From contig CAVVPY010000005.1 in the NCBI GenBank assembly GCA_963750295.1, forward strand, positions 62,001 through 126,000: DNA of 64,000 bases. Direction: 5' to 3'. Numbering within the stretch: position 1 is the stretch's first letter; each line of letters begins with the position of its first letter. The position numbers were made by a program, and so were the translations under genes. Shown in pieces: positions 44,726 through 52,729 of this stretch. This stretch comes from CAVVPY01 sp963750295. Its GTDB lineage: Bacteria; Actinomycetota; Actinomycetes; Mycobacteriales; Jatrophihabitantaceae. Under the pieces are notes generated by a model that worked only from the letters and a program-made list of their open reading frames with translations, was not told the DNA's origin and did not search any database.

Positions 44726-44751
44726 GGAATGCCGCACTGCCTAGGATCGTT
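44726..44751 (+). promoter_or_regulatory. SigR/SigH-type promoter of trxB
   Basis: GGAAT at 44726-44730, then exactly 18 bases, then GTT at 44749-44751. This is the consensus recognised by the disulfide-stress sigma factors SigR (Streptomyces) and SigH (mycobacteria). It lies 28 bases before the trxB start. The same pattern stands before trxA. Confidence 0.85.
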
Positions 44752-44778
44752 GATGGACCAGGACAAGAAAGGGCGGTT

Positions 44779-45759
44779 ATGAGCGGACACCGCAACGTGA
44801 TCATCGTGGGCTCCGGACCGGCGGGCTACACGGCAGCGCTGTACACGGCGCGCGCCGATCTGCACCCGCTGGTCTTCGAGGGCTCGCAGTACGGCGGCGC
44901 GCTGATGACCACCACCGACGTCGAGAACTTCCCCGGCTTCCCCGAGGGCATCCTCGGCCCGGACCTGATGAGCCAGATCCGCGCGCAAGCCGAGCGCTTC
45001 GGCGCGGAACTGGTCAGTGACGACGTCACCGAACTCGAGTTGGACGGGGCGGTGAAGACCGTCCGCACCCACGGCGCCGAGTACACCGCGGACACGGTGA
45101 TCCTGGCGATGGGTTCGGCCTACCGAAAGCTCGGCATCGACCGTGAGGACGAACTGTCCGGGCACGGCGTGTCGTGGTGCGCGACCTGCGACGGGTTCTT
45201 CTTCCGCGACAAGGACATCGCCGTCGTCGGCGGTGGCGACACCGCGATGGAGGAAGCCACCTTCCTCACCCGCTTCGCCCGGTCGGTGACGGTCGTGCAC
45301 CGCCGCGACGCGCTGCGGGCCAGCCGCATCATGGTCGAGCGCGCCGAGGCCAACCCGAAGATCCGCTGGGCCTGGAACAGCGAGGTCATCGGGATCCACG
45401 GTGACACCTCGGTGACCGGGATCCGGTTGCGCGACACCGTCACCGCCGACGAGCGCGACCTGGACGTCGGCGGGCTGTTCATCGCGATCGGTCACGAGCC
45501 GCGCAGCGAACTGGTCGCGGGCCAGATCGAGCTCGATGACGAGGGCTACGTGCTGGCCGAGTCGGGCACCCGGACCAATCTTCCCGGCGTGTTCGCCGCC
45601 GGCGATCTCGTCGACCACATCTACCGGCAGGCGATCACCGCGGCCGGTACCGGCTGCGCAGCGGCCCTGGACGCCGAGCGTTACCTGGCCGCGCGCGGTG
45701 ACGCCGCGGCGGACCCGGCACCCGAGTTCGCCGCCGCTGAGGCTGCCGCCACAGCCTGA
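44779..45759 (+). CDS. trxB: Thioredoxin reductase
   Basis: A 326-residue flavoprotein. FAD motif IIVGSGPAGYTAALYTARA at 8-26, redox-active CATC in SWCATCDGFFF, NADPH motif VVGGGDTAMEEATFL, and the C-terminal FAD motif GVFAAGDLVDHIYRQAITAA. It uses NADPH to reduce thioredoxin in the cytoplasm. The last 30 residues are an Ala-rich tail. It lies 70 bases upstream of trxA, as is usual, and each gene has its own SigR-type promoter. The sigM and anti-sigma genes found between murJ and trxB in M. tuberculosis are absent. Confidence 0.95.
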   Translation: MSGHRNVIIVGSGPAGYTAALYTARADLHPLVFEGSQYGGALMTTTDVENFPGFPEGILGPDLMSQIRAQAERFGAELVSDDVTELELDGAVKTVRTHGAEYTADTVILAMGSAYRKLGIDREDELSGHGVSWCATCDGFFFRDKDIAVVGGGDTAMEEATFLTRFARSVTVVHRRDALRASRIMVERAEANPKIRWAWNSEVIGIHGDTSVTGIRLRDTVTADERDLDVGGLFIAIGHEPRSELVAGQIELDDEGYVLAESGTRTNLPGVFAAGDLVDHIYRQAITAAGTGCAAALDAERYLAARGDAAADPAPEFAAAEAAATA

Positions 45760-45762
45760 GCC

Positions 45763-45788
45763 GGAATGCCGCCGACCGCCGCGGCGTT
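45763..45788 (+). promoter_or_regulatory. SigR/SigH-type promoter of trxA
   Basis: GGAAT at 45763-45767, exactly 18 bases, GTT at 45786-45788. It is the same consensus and spacer as in front of trxB, even sharing GGAATGCCGC. It starts 3 bases after the trxB stop and 43 bases before the likely trxA start, so trxA can be induced separately. Confidence 0.82.
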
Positions 45789-45831
45789 GTAGCGATAGTT
45801 CTCCCACCCGCCGATCCGCACTGGAGTGAAA

Positions 45832-46161
45832 ATGGGCAGCAACACCAAGATCGTCACGGACGCCAGCTTCGACAGCGACGTTCTCAAGGCCGACAAGGCG
45901 GTGCTGGTCGACTTCTGGGCAGAGTGGTGCGGTCCGTGCCGTCAGGTGGCCCCGGTGCTGGAAGAGATCGCCGGCGAGCACGCCGACAAGCTCACCATCG
46001 TCAAGCTCAACATCGACGAGAACCCGGTGACTGCCCGCAACTACCAGGTCATGTCGATCCCGACGATGGCCGTCTTCTCCGGCGGGCAGATGGTGAAGAC
46101 GATCGTCGGCGCGCGCCCCAAGGCTGCCATCCTCAAGGAGCTCAGCGAGTTCGTGGCCTGA
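45832..46161 (+). CDS. trxA: Thioredoxin
   Basis: A 109-residue classical thioredoxin. Active site WAEWCGPCRQVAP with WCGPC, then LNIDENPVTARNYQVMSIPT containing the cis-proline, and a C-terminal FSGGQMVKTIVGARP. ATG 45832 (MGSNTKIV) is preferred because CTGGAG is 6 bases upstream; an in-frame GTG at 45826 is too close to that site. It reduces protein disulfides with electrons from TrxB. The SigR-type promoter shows stress induction is likely. Confidence 0.95.
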   Translation: MGSNTKIVTDASFDSDVLKADKAVLVDFWAEWCGPCRQVAPVLEEIAGEHADKLTIVKLNIDENPVTARNYQVMSIPTMAVFSGGQMVKTIVGARPKAAILKELSEFVA

Positions 46162-46196
46162 GCCGTTCCGCCGCGCCCTGTGCGCGCACGCCCGTC

Positions 46197-46234
46197 GGCC
46201 GTCGCCGTCCCCGTACCACGGGGGCGCGGCGGCC
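46197..46234 (+). terminator. GC hairpin after trxA
   Basis: The core CCCCGT-ACC-ACGGGG (46209-46223) is extended on both sides by complementary CGGCCGTCGCC and GGCGGCCG arms with small mismatches. It is 36 bases after the trxA stop. There is no T-run. The remaining 150 bases before cwlM contain a direct repeat CTGTTCGGGAC twice and a possible TTGACG/CACAAT promoter. Confidence 0.5.
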
Positions 46235-46381
46235 GAAGTGCTGTTCGGTGAGCTGTGTGGAGAGCTGTTCGGGACCTGTTCGGGACAGGTGGTTGACGGC
46301 GTCTCGGCTGGGGCACAATGGCTCGACGGCGTTGACCAGTCCCGGCCCGAGCTTCGATCACCCGCGAGGAACTCTCACACC

Positions 46382-47497
46382 ATGCAGCCCCTACGGACCG
46401 GCGTTCGCAACAGCGCCGTCGCAGAGGTCCGTCGCATGCTGGCCTCGATCGGGCTGCTCGACAACACCCGGTCGGGGCTCACCGACCTCTACGACGAGGC
46501 GACCGAGCTGGCCGTACGGCACTTCCAGCAGCACCGCGGGATGTTCGTGGACGGCGTGGTCGGCACCGAGACCTATCTGGCCCTGACCGGCGCGCACTGG
46601 CGCCTGGGTGATCGCGTCCTGGCCCATGACGGCGGTCAGCTGATCGTCGGGGACGACGTGAGCGCCCTGCAGACGCAACTGCTCGAGCTCGGCTACGACC
46701 TCGCCCGCGCCGACGGCAGCTTCGGTGTCCGCACCGCTGAGTGCCTGCGCGCCTTCCAGCAGGACTACGGCCTGGTTGCCGACGCGATCTGCGGCCCGGC
46801 CACCCTGCGCGCCCTGCGTCAGCTCGACGGCCGGGTGAAGGGTGGGCGCCCGCAGCGGCTGCGGGAGGAGGTCGCCGTCGCCGCAGCGGGGCCGAACCTG
46901 CTCGGCAAGCGCATCGTCGTCGACCCCGGCCACGGCGGTGACGACCCCGGGACGGTGTACGGCGAGCTGACCGAGGCCGAGCTGACCTGGGACCTCGCCA
47001 ACCGCGTCGAGGGCCGGCTGAAGGCGCTCGGGGTGCAGACCTGGCTGACCCGTGGGCCGAGCAACGGTGCCACGGACGCCCAGCGCGCGGCGCTGGCCAA
47101 TGACGTCGGCGCCGATCTCGTGCTGTCACTGCACGTGGATGGTTTCGGCTCACCGCGGGCCAACGGGGTGGCGTCGTACTACTACGGCGCCAGCGAGTCG
47201 TCCTCGACCATCGGTGAGCGGCTGGCCGACCTGGTCCAGCGTGAGACGGTCGCGCGCACCAAGCTGACGAATTGTCACACGCACGCCAAGACCTGGCCGC
47301 TGCTGCGGCTGACCCGGATGCCGGCGGTCCGGGTCGAACTCGGGTACCTCAGCTCGCCGCTGGACCGGGCCCGGCTCGTCGAGCCACTGTTCCGTGACAC
47401 CGCGGCCGAGGGGCTGCTGGTCGCCGTCCAGCGGCTGTACCTGCCGCTGGCCGACGATCCGCCCACCGGCGTGCTGCGGATCCCGGTCACCGCCTGA
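46382..47497 (+). CDS. cwlM: CwlM, N-acetylmuramoyl-L-alanine amidase-like regulator
   Basis: A 371-residue protein. Two peptidoglycan-binding type 1 domains come first (about 10-70, ATELAVRHFQQHRGMFVDGV; about 85-150, TAECLRAFQQDYGLVADAIC). An amidase_3 domain follows: VVDPGHGGDDPGTV with zinc His, a second Glu region ELTEAELTWDLANRV, and LHVDGFGSPRANGVASYYYG. There is no signal peptide, as in mycobacterial CwlM, which is cytoplasmic and activates MurA when phosphorylated rather than cutting wall. The position after TrxA is the same as in mycobacteria, supporting that role. Confidence 0.9.
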   Translation: MQPLRTGVRNSAVAEVRRMLASIGLLDNTRSGLTDLYDEATELAVRHFQQHRGMFVDGVVGTETYLALTGAHWRLGDRVLAHDGGQLIVGDDVSALQTQLLELGYDLARADGSFGVRTAECLRAFQQDYGLVADAICGPATLRALRQLDGRVKGGRPQRLREEVAVAAAGPNLLGKRIVVDPGHGGDDPGTVYGELTEAELTWDLANRVEGRLKALGVQTWLTRGPSNGATDAQRAALANDVGADLVLSLHVDGFGSPRANGVASYYYGASESSSTIGERLADLVQRETVARTKLTNCHTHAKTWPLLRLTRMPAVRVELGYLSSPLDRARLVEPLFRDTAAEGLLVAVQRLYLPLADDPPTGVLRIPVTA

Positions 47498-47498
47498 C

Positions 47499-48134
47499 TC
47501 AGCCGCGGGCGAGGGTCGGGACCTGGATCGACCCGAGCCACCGTTCCAGGGCGACTTCGACGTCCTCGCGCCACGACACCAGGCTCTTCACGTCCAGCCG
47601 CAGCCGCGGTGTGCGCGGGTGGGGCCGGACAGTCTTGAAACCCACCGCGAGCAGGAAGTCCGCCGGCATCAGGCAGGCCGGCTGGCCGGCCAGCGGACCT
47701 TCGTCGCAGCCGTGCATCCGGCCGAACGCCTCGACCGCCCGGATGCCCCGGCGGACGACGTCGCGGCACACCGCCTGCACGAGCATCCGGCCCACCCCGC
47801 CGCCGGTGAACGCGGGCGCGACCCGCACCGTCGTCAGCAACACCGCGTCCGCGCTGATCGGTGAGGTGGGGAACGCCGACGCCCGCGGCAGGTAGGCCGG
47901 CGGTGCGTAGAGCGCGTGCCCGGCCGCGACGCCGTCGATGTAGGCGAGCTGGCCGCAGCTGCCCCATTCGAGCAGGGTGTCCGAGGCCCACGCCTCCTTC
48001 TCGAGGTCGGTGGCACCGGCCTCGCCGGCTCGCTCGCCGGAGAGTGGATCGAGCTCCCAGAACACGCAGGAGCGGCAGGGCGAGACGAGGTCGTCCAGGT
48101 TGTCCAGGGTCAGGTTGACCAGGCGCCGGGCCAC
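47499..48134 (-). CDS. GNAT family acetyltransferase (Rv3916c-like position)
   Basis: A 211-residue protein. It starts MARRLVNLTLDNLDDLVSPC with a Cys-rich segment (SPCRSCVFWELDP) conserved in this subgroup. The acetyl-CoA site is LLTTVRVAPAFTGGGVGRML (G-x-G-x-G/A form). It is convergent with cwlM (stops one base apart). A gene for a similar protein sits beside cwlM in many actinobacteria. The acceptor is unknown. Confidence 0.82.
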   Translation of the reverse strand: MARRLVNLTLDNLDDLVSPCRSCVFWELDPLSGERAGEAGATDLEKEAWASDTLLEWGSCGQLAYIDGVAAGHALYAPPAYLPRASAFPTSPISADAVLLTTVRVAPAFTGGGVGRMLVQAVCRDVVRRGIRAVEAFGRMHGCDEGPLAGQPACLMPADFLLAVGFKTVRPHPRTPRLRLDVKSLVSWREDVEVALERWLGSIQVPTLARG

Positions 48135-48177
48135 GCGACGAGCCTAAGCCGCCGGGCCGGGCCAGCGCGATGGCTGC

Positions 48178-49395
48178 TCAGTACTCGCCCTCGTAGCCGT
48201 CGAGGAAGCTGCCCAGCCGACCGATCGCCTCGGCCAGGTCCTCGACCCGGGGCAGGGTGACGATGCGCAGGTGGTCCGAGTGCGGCCAGTTGAAACCGGT
48301 GCCCTGCACGACGAGGACGTGGTGCTCGCGCAGCAGCTCCAGCACGAAGCGCTGATCGTCCTTGATCGGATAGCGCTCGGGGTCCAGCCGCGGGAACACG
48401 TACAGCGCGCCCTTAGGAACTACACAGGTAACGCCGGGGATCTCGGCGAGGGCCCGGATCGCCGTGTCGCGCTGTTCGAGCAACCGGCCGCCGGGCAGCA
48501 CGAGATCACGCACGCTCTGCCGCCCGCCCAGCGCGATCTGCACGGCGTGCTGCGCGGGCACGTTCGCGCACAGCCGCATGTTGGCGAGGATGGTGATGCC
48601 CTCGAGATAGCTGGACGCGTGCTTCTTCGGGCCGGTGACGAGCATCCACCCTGCCCGGAAGCCGGCGATCCGGTAGGCCTTGGACAACCCGTTGAACGTC
48701 AGGGTGAACAGGTCCGGGGCAACCTTCGCGAACGGGACGTGCTCGGCCCCGTCGTAGAGGATCTTGTCGTAGATCTCGTCGGCCAGCACGACCAGACCGT
48801 TCTCGCGGGCCAGGTCCGCGATCCGCGCCAGCACCGGCAGCGGGTACACCGCGCCGGTAGGGTTGTTCGGGTTGATGACGACGATCGCCTTCGTCCGCGG
48901 CGTGATCTTCGAGCGCAGATCCTCCAGGTCGGGTAGCCAGCCCTCGTCCTCGTCGCACAGGTAGTGGACCGGGCGACCGCCGGCCAGCGACGTCGACGCC
49001 GTCCACAGCGGGTAGTCGGGTGACGGCACGAGCACCTCGTCGCCGTTGTCGAGCATCGCCTGCAGCGACATCGTGATCAGTTCGCTGACCCCGTTGCCGA
49101 GCCAGACATCGTCGGGATTGTCGACGTCCAGACCGCGCTGCTGGTAGTGCTGGATGATGGCCGTGCGCGCTGACAGCAGGCCCTGCGAGTCGGAGTAGCC
49201 CTGCGCGTTCGGCAGGTTCCGGATGACGTCGACCAGAATCTCTTCCGGCGCCTCGAAGCCGAACGGCGCCGGGTTGCCGAGGTTGAGCTTGATGATCCGG
49301 CGGCCTTCTTCCTCGAGCCGCTTGGCTTCCTCGAGCACCGGTCCGCGGATGTCGTAGCAGACGTCCTCGAGTTTGCGCGATTGCCTCAGCTCCAC
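48178..49395 (-). CDS. alaA: Alanine/aspartate aminotransferase (AlaA type)
   Basis: A 405-residue fold-type I PLP enzyme, near identical in layout to mycobacterial Rv0337c and E. coli AlaA. It reads LNLGNPAPFGFEAPEEIL, AQGYSDSQGLLSARTAIIQH, VWLGNGVSELITMSLQAMLD, VPSPDYPLWTASTSLAGGRP, VVINPNNPTGAVYPLPVL, LADEIYDKILYDG and the PLP lysine in LTFNGLSKAYRIAGFRAGWM. It makes alanine from pyruvate and glutamate. GTG 49395 (VELRQSRKLED) is chosen since upstream sequence is not conserved-like. It is divergent from the nitroreductase gene. Confidence 0.92.
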   Translation of the reverse strand: MELRQSRKLEDVCYDIRGPVLEEAKRLEEEGRRIIKLNLGNPAPFGFEAPEEILVDVIRNLPNAQGYSDSQGLLSARTAIIQHYQQRGLDVDNPDDVWLGNGVSELITMSLQAMLDNGDEVLVPSPDYPLWTASTSLAGGRPVHYLCDEDEGWLPDLEDLRSKITPRTKAIVVINPNNPTGAVYPLPVLARIADLARENGLVVLADEIYDKILYDGAEHVPFAKVAPDLFTLTFNGLSKAYRIAGFRAGWMLVTGPKKHASSYLEGITILANMRLCANVPAQHAVQIALGGRQSVRDLVLPGGRLLEQRDTAIRALAEIPGVTCVVPKGALYVFPRLDPERYPIKDDQRFVLELLREHHVLVVQGTGFNWPHSDHLRIVTLPRVEDLAEAIGRLGSFLDGYEGEY

Positions 49396-49468
49396 GCGCC
49401 AACGATCCCACACACCACACCGTCGGGCGCAGCGCTTATCGCCGGGCCCCGCCCGGCACACTGGGTGG

Positions 49469-50092
49469 ATGGAACTGGCTGAGCTGGTCCGGCGCCGGCG
49501 CATGGTGCGCACCTACGACCCCGACCTGCCCGTCGCGCGTGAGGTCGTGGCCGAGCTGCTCGGGCTGGCGATCCGTGCGCCGTCGGCCGGCCACACCCAG
49601 GGTTGGGCGTTCCTCGTCCTCGATGAGCAGCCCGCGCGCGAGGCGTTCTGGACGGCGACCGCCGAGCCGGAGGCACCGGATTCCTGGCTGGTGCGCATGC
49701 GGACCGCGCCGTGCCTGATCGTGTGTTTCTCAGACAAACTGGCCTATCTCGACCGTTACGCCGAGCCGGACAAGGGCTGGACCGACCGGGACGAGGCGCG
49801 CTGGCCGGTTCCCTACTGGCACCTGGACACCGCGATGGCCGCGATGATCGCGCTGCTCGCCGCCGAGGACCACGGCCTGGGCGCCTGCTTCTTCGGGGTG
49901 CCGCCGACGCGGTGGGCGGCCCTGCGGGAGGCCTTCGCCGTCCCAGAGCGGCTGACGCCGATCGGTGTGATCAGCCTAGGCACGCCTGCGCCGGATTCCC
50001 GGTCACCCTCGCTGCGCCGCGGGCGGCGTCGGCTCGCGGACGTGGTCGCCTATGGCTCGTTCGCGCCCGGGAGCGACAGCGGGTCCAGGTAG
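49469..50092 (+). CDS. Nitroreductase family protein
   Basis: A 207-residue flavin-dependent nitroreductase: VRRRRMVRTYDPDLPVAREV, LGLAIRAPSAGHTQGWAFLV (the FMN-binding APSAGNxQ-type motif, here with His), WHLDTAMAAMIALLAAEDHG then LGACFFGV and LTPIGVISLGTPAPD. It uses NAD(P)H to reduce nitro or quinone compounds, but natural substrates are usually unknown. It overlaps the convergent parB gene by 43 bases. Confidence 0.88.
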   Translation: MELAELVRRRRMVRTYDPDLPVAREVVAELLGLAIRAPSAGHTQGWAFLVLDEQPAREAFWTATAEPEAPDSWLVRMRTAPCLIVCFSDKLAYLDRYAEPDKGWTDRDEARWPVPYWHLDTAMAAMIALLAAEDHGLGACFFGVPPTRWAALREAFAVPERLTPIGVISLGTPAPDSRSPSLRRGRRRLADVVAYGSFAPGSDSGSR

Positions 50093-51348
50093 GCCCGACT
50101 ACCCGTCCTGCTGCCTTGCTCGTCGTGGTGCTGCTCGTCGTGGTGCTGCTCGTCGTGGTGCTGCTCGTCGTGGTGCTGCTCGTCGTGGTGCTGCTCGGGC
50201 GGCGTCGCTTCATCGCTCCGGTCGGCGGGCCGGTGCCCGTCGGGCTCGAGGGACAGCCGGCCGCTCATCACGGCGACGATCCGTTCGAGGTCGTCGATGG
50301 TGGCGAACTCGACGGTGATCTTGCCCTTGCTCCGGCCGAGGTCGACGCGCACCCGCGTGTCGAAGGCATCGGAGAGCCGTTCGGCCAACTCGGTCAGCGC
50401 AGGCGCCGTGATCCGCCCGGTCGGCGAGCGCCGGGGTGCCTTCTTCGTGTCGTGGCCGTGCAGGTGCAGCGAGACGAGTTCCTCGGTGGCCCGCACCGAG
50501 AGCCCCTCCGCGACGATGCGGCCGGCGAGGTCCTCCTGAGCGGACATGTCCTCGATCCCGAGCAGCGCCCGGGCGTGGCCGGCCGAGATGATGCCGGCCG
50601 CGACCCGCCGCTGCACGGGGATCGGCAGGTTCAGCAGCCGGATCGTGTTGGTCACCTGCGGCCGGCTGCGTCCGATCCGGCTCGCCAATTCCTCGTGGGT
50701 GGCGCCGAACTCCTCCAACAGTTGCTGGTAGGCGGCGGCTTCCTCCAACGGGTTCAGCTGAGCCCGGTGGACGTTCTCGAGCAGCGCGTCGCGCAGCATC
50801 GCCTCGTTCGCGGTCCCCCGGACGATCGCCGGGATGGCGGCCAGGCCGGCGGCGATCGCGGCCCGCAGCCGGCGCTCACCCATCACCAGCTCGAACCCGC
50901 CGTCGGCCTCGCGAACCACGACCGGCTGGAGTACCCCGAACTCGCGGATGGAATGGGTCAGTTCAGCCAGTGCCTCATCGTCGAACACCTGCCGGGGCTG
51001 GCGGGGGTTCGGGCGGATCGAGTCGAGCGGCACCTCGCGGAACTCCGCGCCGACGACCGGGACCAGTGCGGTCGGGTCACCCGGTACCAACGGCGGCGCG
51101 CCCCGCTCACCCGGGCCCTCGTCGCCGGCCGGTGCACAGTCGTCGCGGTTGGCGTCCGGCCCGTTACTCGGCGACTGCTCGTCCGAGATGGGCTCGGAAC
51201 CGGGCGCGCCGTAGGCCGGCATCGGTGGATAGTCGGTCTGCGTACCAGGCTCGGTGCCGCCCCCGACCTGCTCGGGCTCCGGCGGCGCAGTCGGAATCAG
51301 CGCGCCCAGCCCGCGGCCGAGCCCGCCTCGCCGGTACTTACCGCTCAT
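50050..51348 (-). CDS. parB: Chromosome partitioning protein ParB
   Basis: A 432-residue protein. N-terminal ParA-interacting tail (RRGGLGRGLGALIPTAP), an acidic/Pro linker, then the ParB/Srx CTPase core: PLDSIRPNPRQPRQVFDDEA, VVREADGGFELVMGERRLRA (the GERR CTP/clamp box), LRDALLENVHRAQLNPLEEA (DNA-gate), HTH ELASRIGRSRPQVTNTIRLL and a C-terminal dimer domain. A His/Asp/Glu-rich repeat (five copies of QHHDE) follows near the end, unusual for ParB. The ATG is set by the end of parA, which overlaps it by 11 bases. It binds the two parS sites inside parA. Confidence 0.95.
   Translation of the reverse strand: MSGKYRRGGLGRGLGALIPTAPPEPEQVGGGTEPGTQTDYPPMPAYGAPGSEPISDEQSPSNGPDANRDDCAPAGDEGPGERGAPPLVPGDPTALVPVVGAEFREVPLDSIRPNPRQPRQVFDDEALAELTHSIREFGVLQPVVVREADGGFELVMGERRLRAAIAAGLAAIPAIVRGTANEAMLRDALLENVHRAQLNPLEEAAAYQQLLEEFGATHEELASRIGRSRPQVTNTIRLLNLPIPVQRRVAAGIISAGHARALLGIEDMSAQEDLAGRIVAEGLSVRATEELVSLHLHGHDTKKAPRRSPTGRITAPALTELAERLSDAFDTRVRVDLGRSKGKITVEFATIDDLERIVAVMSGRLSLEPDGHRPADRSDEATPPEQHHDEQHHDEQHHDEQHHDEQHHDEQGSRTGSRAYLDPLSLPGANEP
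50117..50192 (-). repeat. 15-bp tandem repeat encoding QHHDE in ParB
   Basis: Five near-perfect copies of a 15-base unit (plus strand GCTCGTCGTGGTGCT), in frame with parB. The encoded His-rich segment could bind metal or simply be a variable linker. Copy number is likely to vary. Confidence 0.9.
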
Positions 51349-52729
51349 GACCGTCCCCCGCATCCCTGTCCGCGTGCGCGCCGAATGCGCCCGGCATGGA
51401 TTGTGACGGCGAGTGCTGGCTGCCGTCGAGAGTGCCGGCCGGTTCGATGTCGTTGCTGGGCTCGTTGCTGGGCTCGTTGCTGGCTTCGTCGTCTCGTCCA
51501 TGGTGGCCGACCGGATCCTCCGGTGGCGGGTGCAGCGCCGGCGGCGCGCCGGGGCCGCTCAGGGCGTCAGCATCGGTCACGCTGGCCGGTACGTCCTCAG
51601 CGTGGTCGTCGACCATGCTCCGCGCGGCCTCGGACTCGTCGGTCGGGATGTCGACCGCCGGGGTGGCCCGGCCGCGCTCGGCGATCTCGCGGGCAGCTTG
51701 CAGATACCCGACCGCGCCGCGCGAGCCGGCGTCGTAGGTCATGACGGTCTGGCCGAAGCCCGGCGCCTCCGACACCCGAACGTTTCGCGGGATGAGCGGG
51801 CTCAGCACCAGCTCGCCGAAGTGCTCACGCACCTCGGCCGCGACCTGGTCTGCCAGGCGGGTCCGGCCGTCGTACATCGTCAGCAGCACCGTGCTGACCC
51901 ATAACGTCGGGTTCAGGTGGGCTCGAACCAACTCGACGGTATTGAGCAGCTGCGCCAGCCCCTCGAGCGCGTAGTACTCGCACTGGATCGGGATGAGCAC
52001 CTCCCGTCCGGCGACGAGGGCGTTCAGCGTGAGCAGGCCGAGGGACGGAGGGCAGTCGATGATGACGTAGTCCGGCCGATCAGGTGCGTCCTTGGTGTCC
52101 TCGAGGAAGGTGTTGACCGCCCGCTGCAACCGGTATTCGCGAGCGACCTGCGAGGTCAGCTCGATGTCGGCACCGGCGAGATCCAGCGTCGCGGGCACGC
52201 CGACGAGCGTGTCCACCACTCCGGTGACCACGGTGACGTCAGCGAGCGGGCGACCGCCGAGCAGGACGTCGTAGATGGACGGTGTTCCGACACTGTGGTC
52301 GATGCCGAGTGCGGTGCTCGCGTTGCCCTGGGGGTCGAGGTCGATCACCACCACGCGCAGCCCGTGCAGGGCGAGTGCAGCGGCGATGTTGACGGCGCTC
52401 GTCGTCTTACCCACCCCGCCCTTCTGGTTGGCGACGGTCAGGACGCGGGTCGACTCCGGACGCGGCCACTGCTGTTGCCGGACGTTGAGCACCTCGACCG
52501 CGTGCGCCGCCTCCCGCGCGATGGGGGTGTCGAAACTGCTGTCATCCCTCGCTTCGGCGGTGAGCGCCGTTTCACGTGAAACATCGTCACCACCAAGAGC
52601 ACCGAGGTCGGCGTCGTGCGCGCCACCTGCGTCGCGGCTGCCCGCGGCCGTCGGCGTTTCACGTGAAACATCGACTGGCTCGGCCGACACCCTCACGTCG
52701 TCCTCCACTGGGACGGACGGGTACGTCAT
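51338..52729 (-). CDS. parA: Chromosome partitioning ATPase ParA (Soj)
   Basis: A 463-residue protein. An N-terminal 90-residue extension holds two DVSRET segments that are simply the translation of parS sites. Then comes the ATPase: Walker A NQKGGVGKTTSAVN (deviant P-loop), VIDLDPQGNASTALGI, DYVIIDCPPSLGLLTLNALV, PIQCEYYALEGLAQLL, and the end SRGAVGYLQAAREIAERGRA. A C-terminal acidic tail of about 90 residues with NEPSNEPSN repeats follows, longer than in many ParA proteins. With ParB it segregates the origin. It overlaps parB by 11 bases and rsmG by 4. Confidence 0.95.
   Translation of the reverse strand: MTYPSVPVEDDVRVSAEPVDVSRETPTAAGSRDAGGAHDADLGALGGDDVSRETALTAEARDDSSFDTPIAREAAHAVEVLNVRQQQWPRPESTRVLTVANQKGGVGKTTSAVNIAAALALHGLRVVVIDLDPQGNASTALGIDHSVGTPSIYDVLLGGRPLADVTVVTGVVDTLVGVPATLDLAGADIELTSQVAREYRLQRAVNTFLEDTKDAPDRPDYVIIDCPPSLGLLTLNALVAGREVLIPIQCEYYALEGLAQLLNTVELVRAHLNPTLWVSTVLLTMYDGRTRLADQVAAEVREHFGELVLSPLIPRNVRVSEAPGFGQTVMTYDAGSRGAVGYLQAAREIAERGRATPAVDIPTDESEAARSMVDDHAEDVPASVTDADALSGPGAPPALHPPPEDPVGHHGRDDEASNEPSNEPSNDIEPAGTLDGSQHSPSQSMPGAFGAHADRDAGDGHER
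52569..52582. promoter_or_regulatory. parS site 1 (inside parA)
   Basis: GTTTCACGTGAAAC, a perfect 14-base palindrome identical to the actinobacterial parS centromere consensus. It is read in parA as DVSRET. ParB loads here and spreads. The second site lies 87 bases away, in the same orientation of the gene. Confidence 0.95.
52656..52669. promoter_or_regulatory. parS site 2 (inside parA)
   Basis: GTTTCACGTGAAAC, identical to the first site and also encoding DVSRET in the 5' part of parA, about 60-75 bases after the start codon. Paired parS sites near the origin form the main ParB loading platform. Confidence 0.95.
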
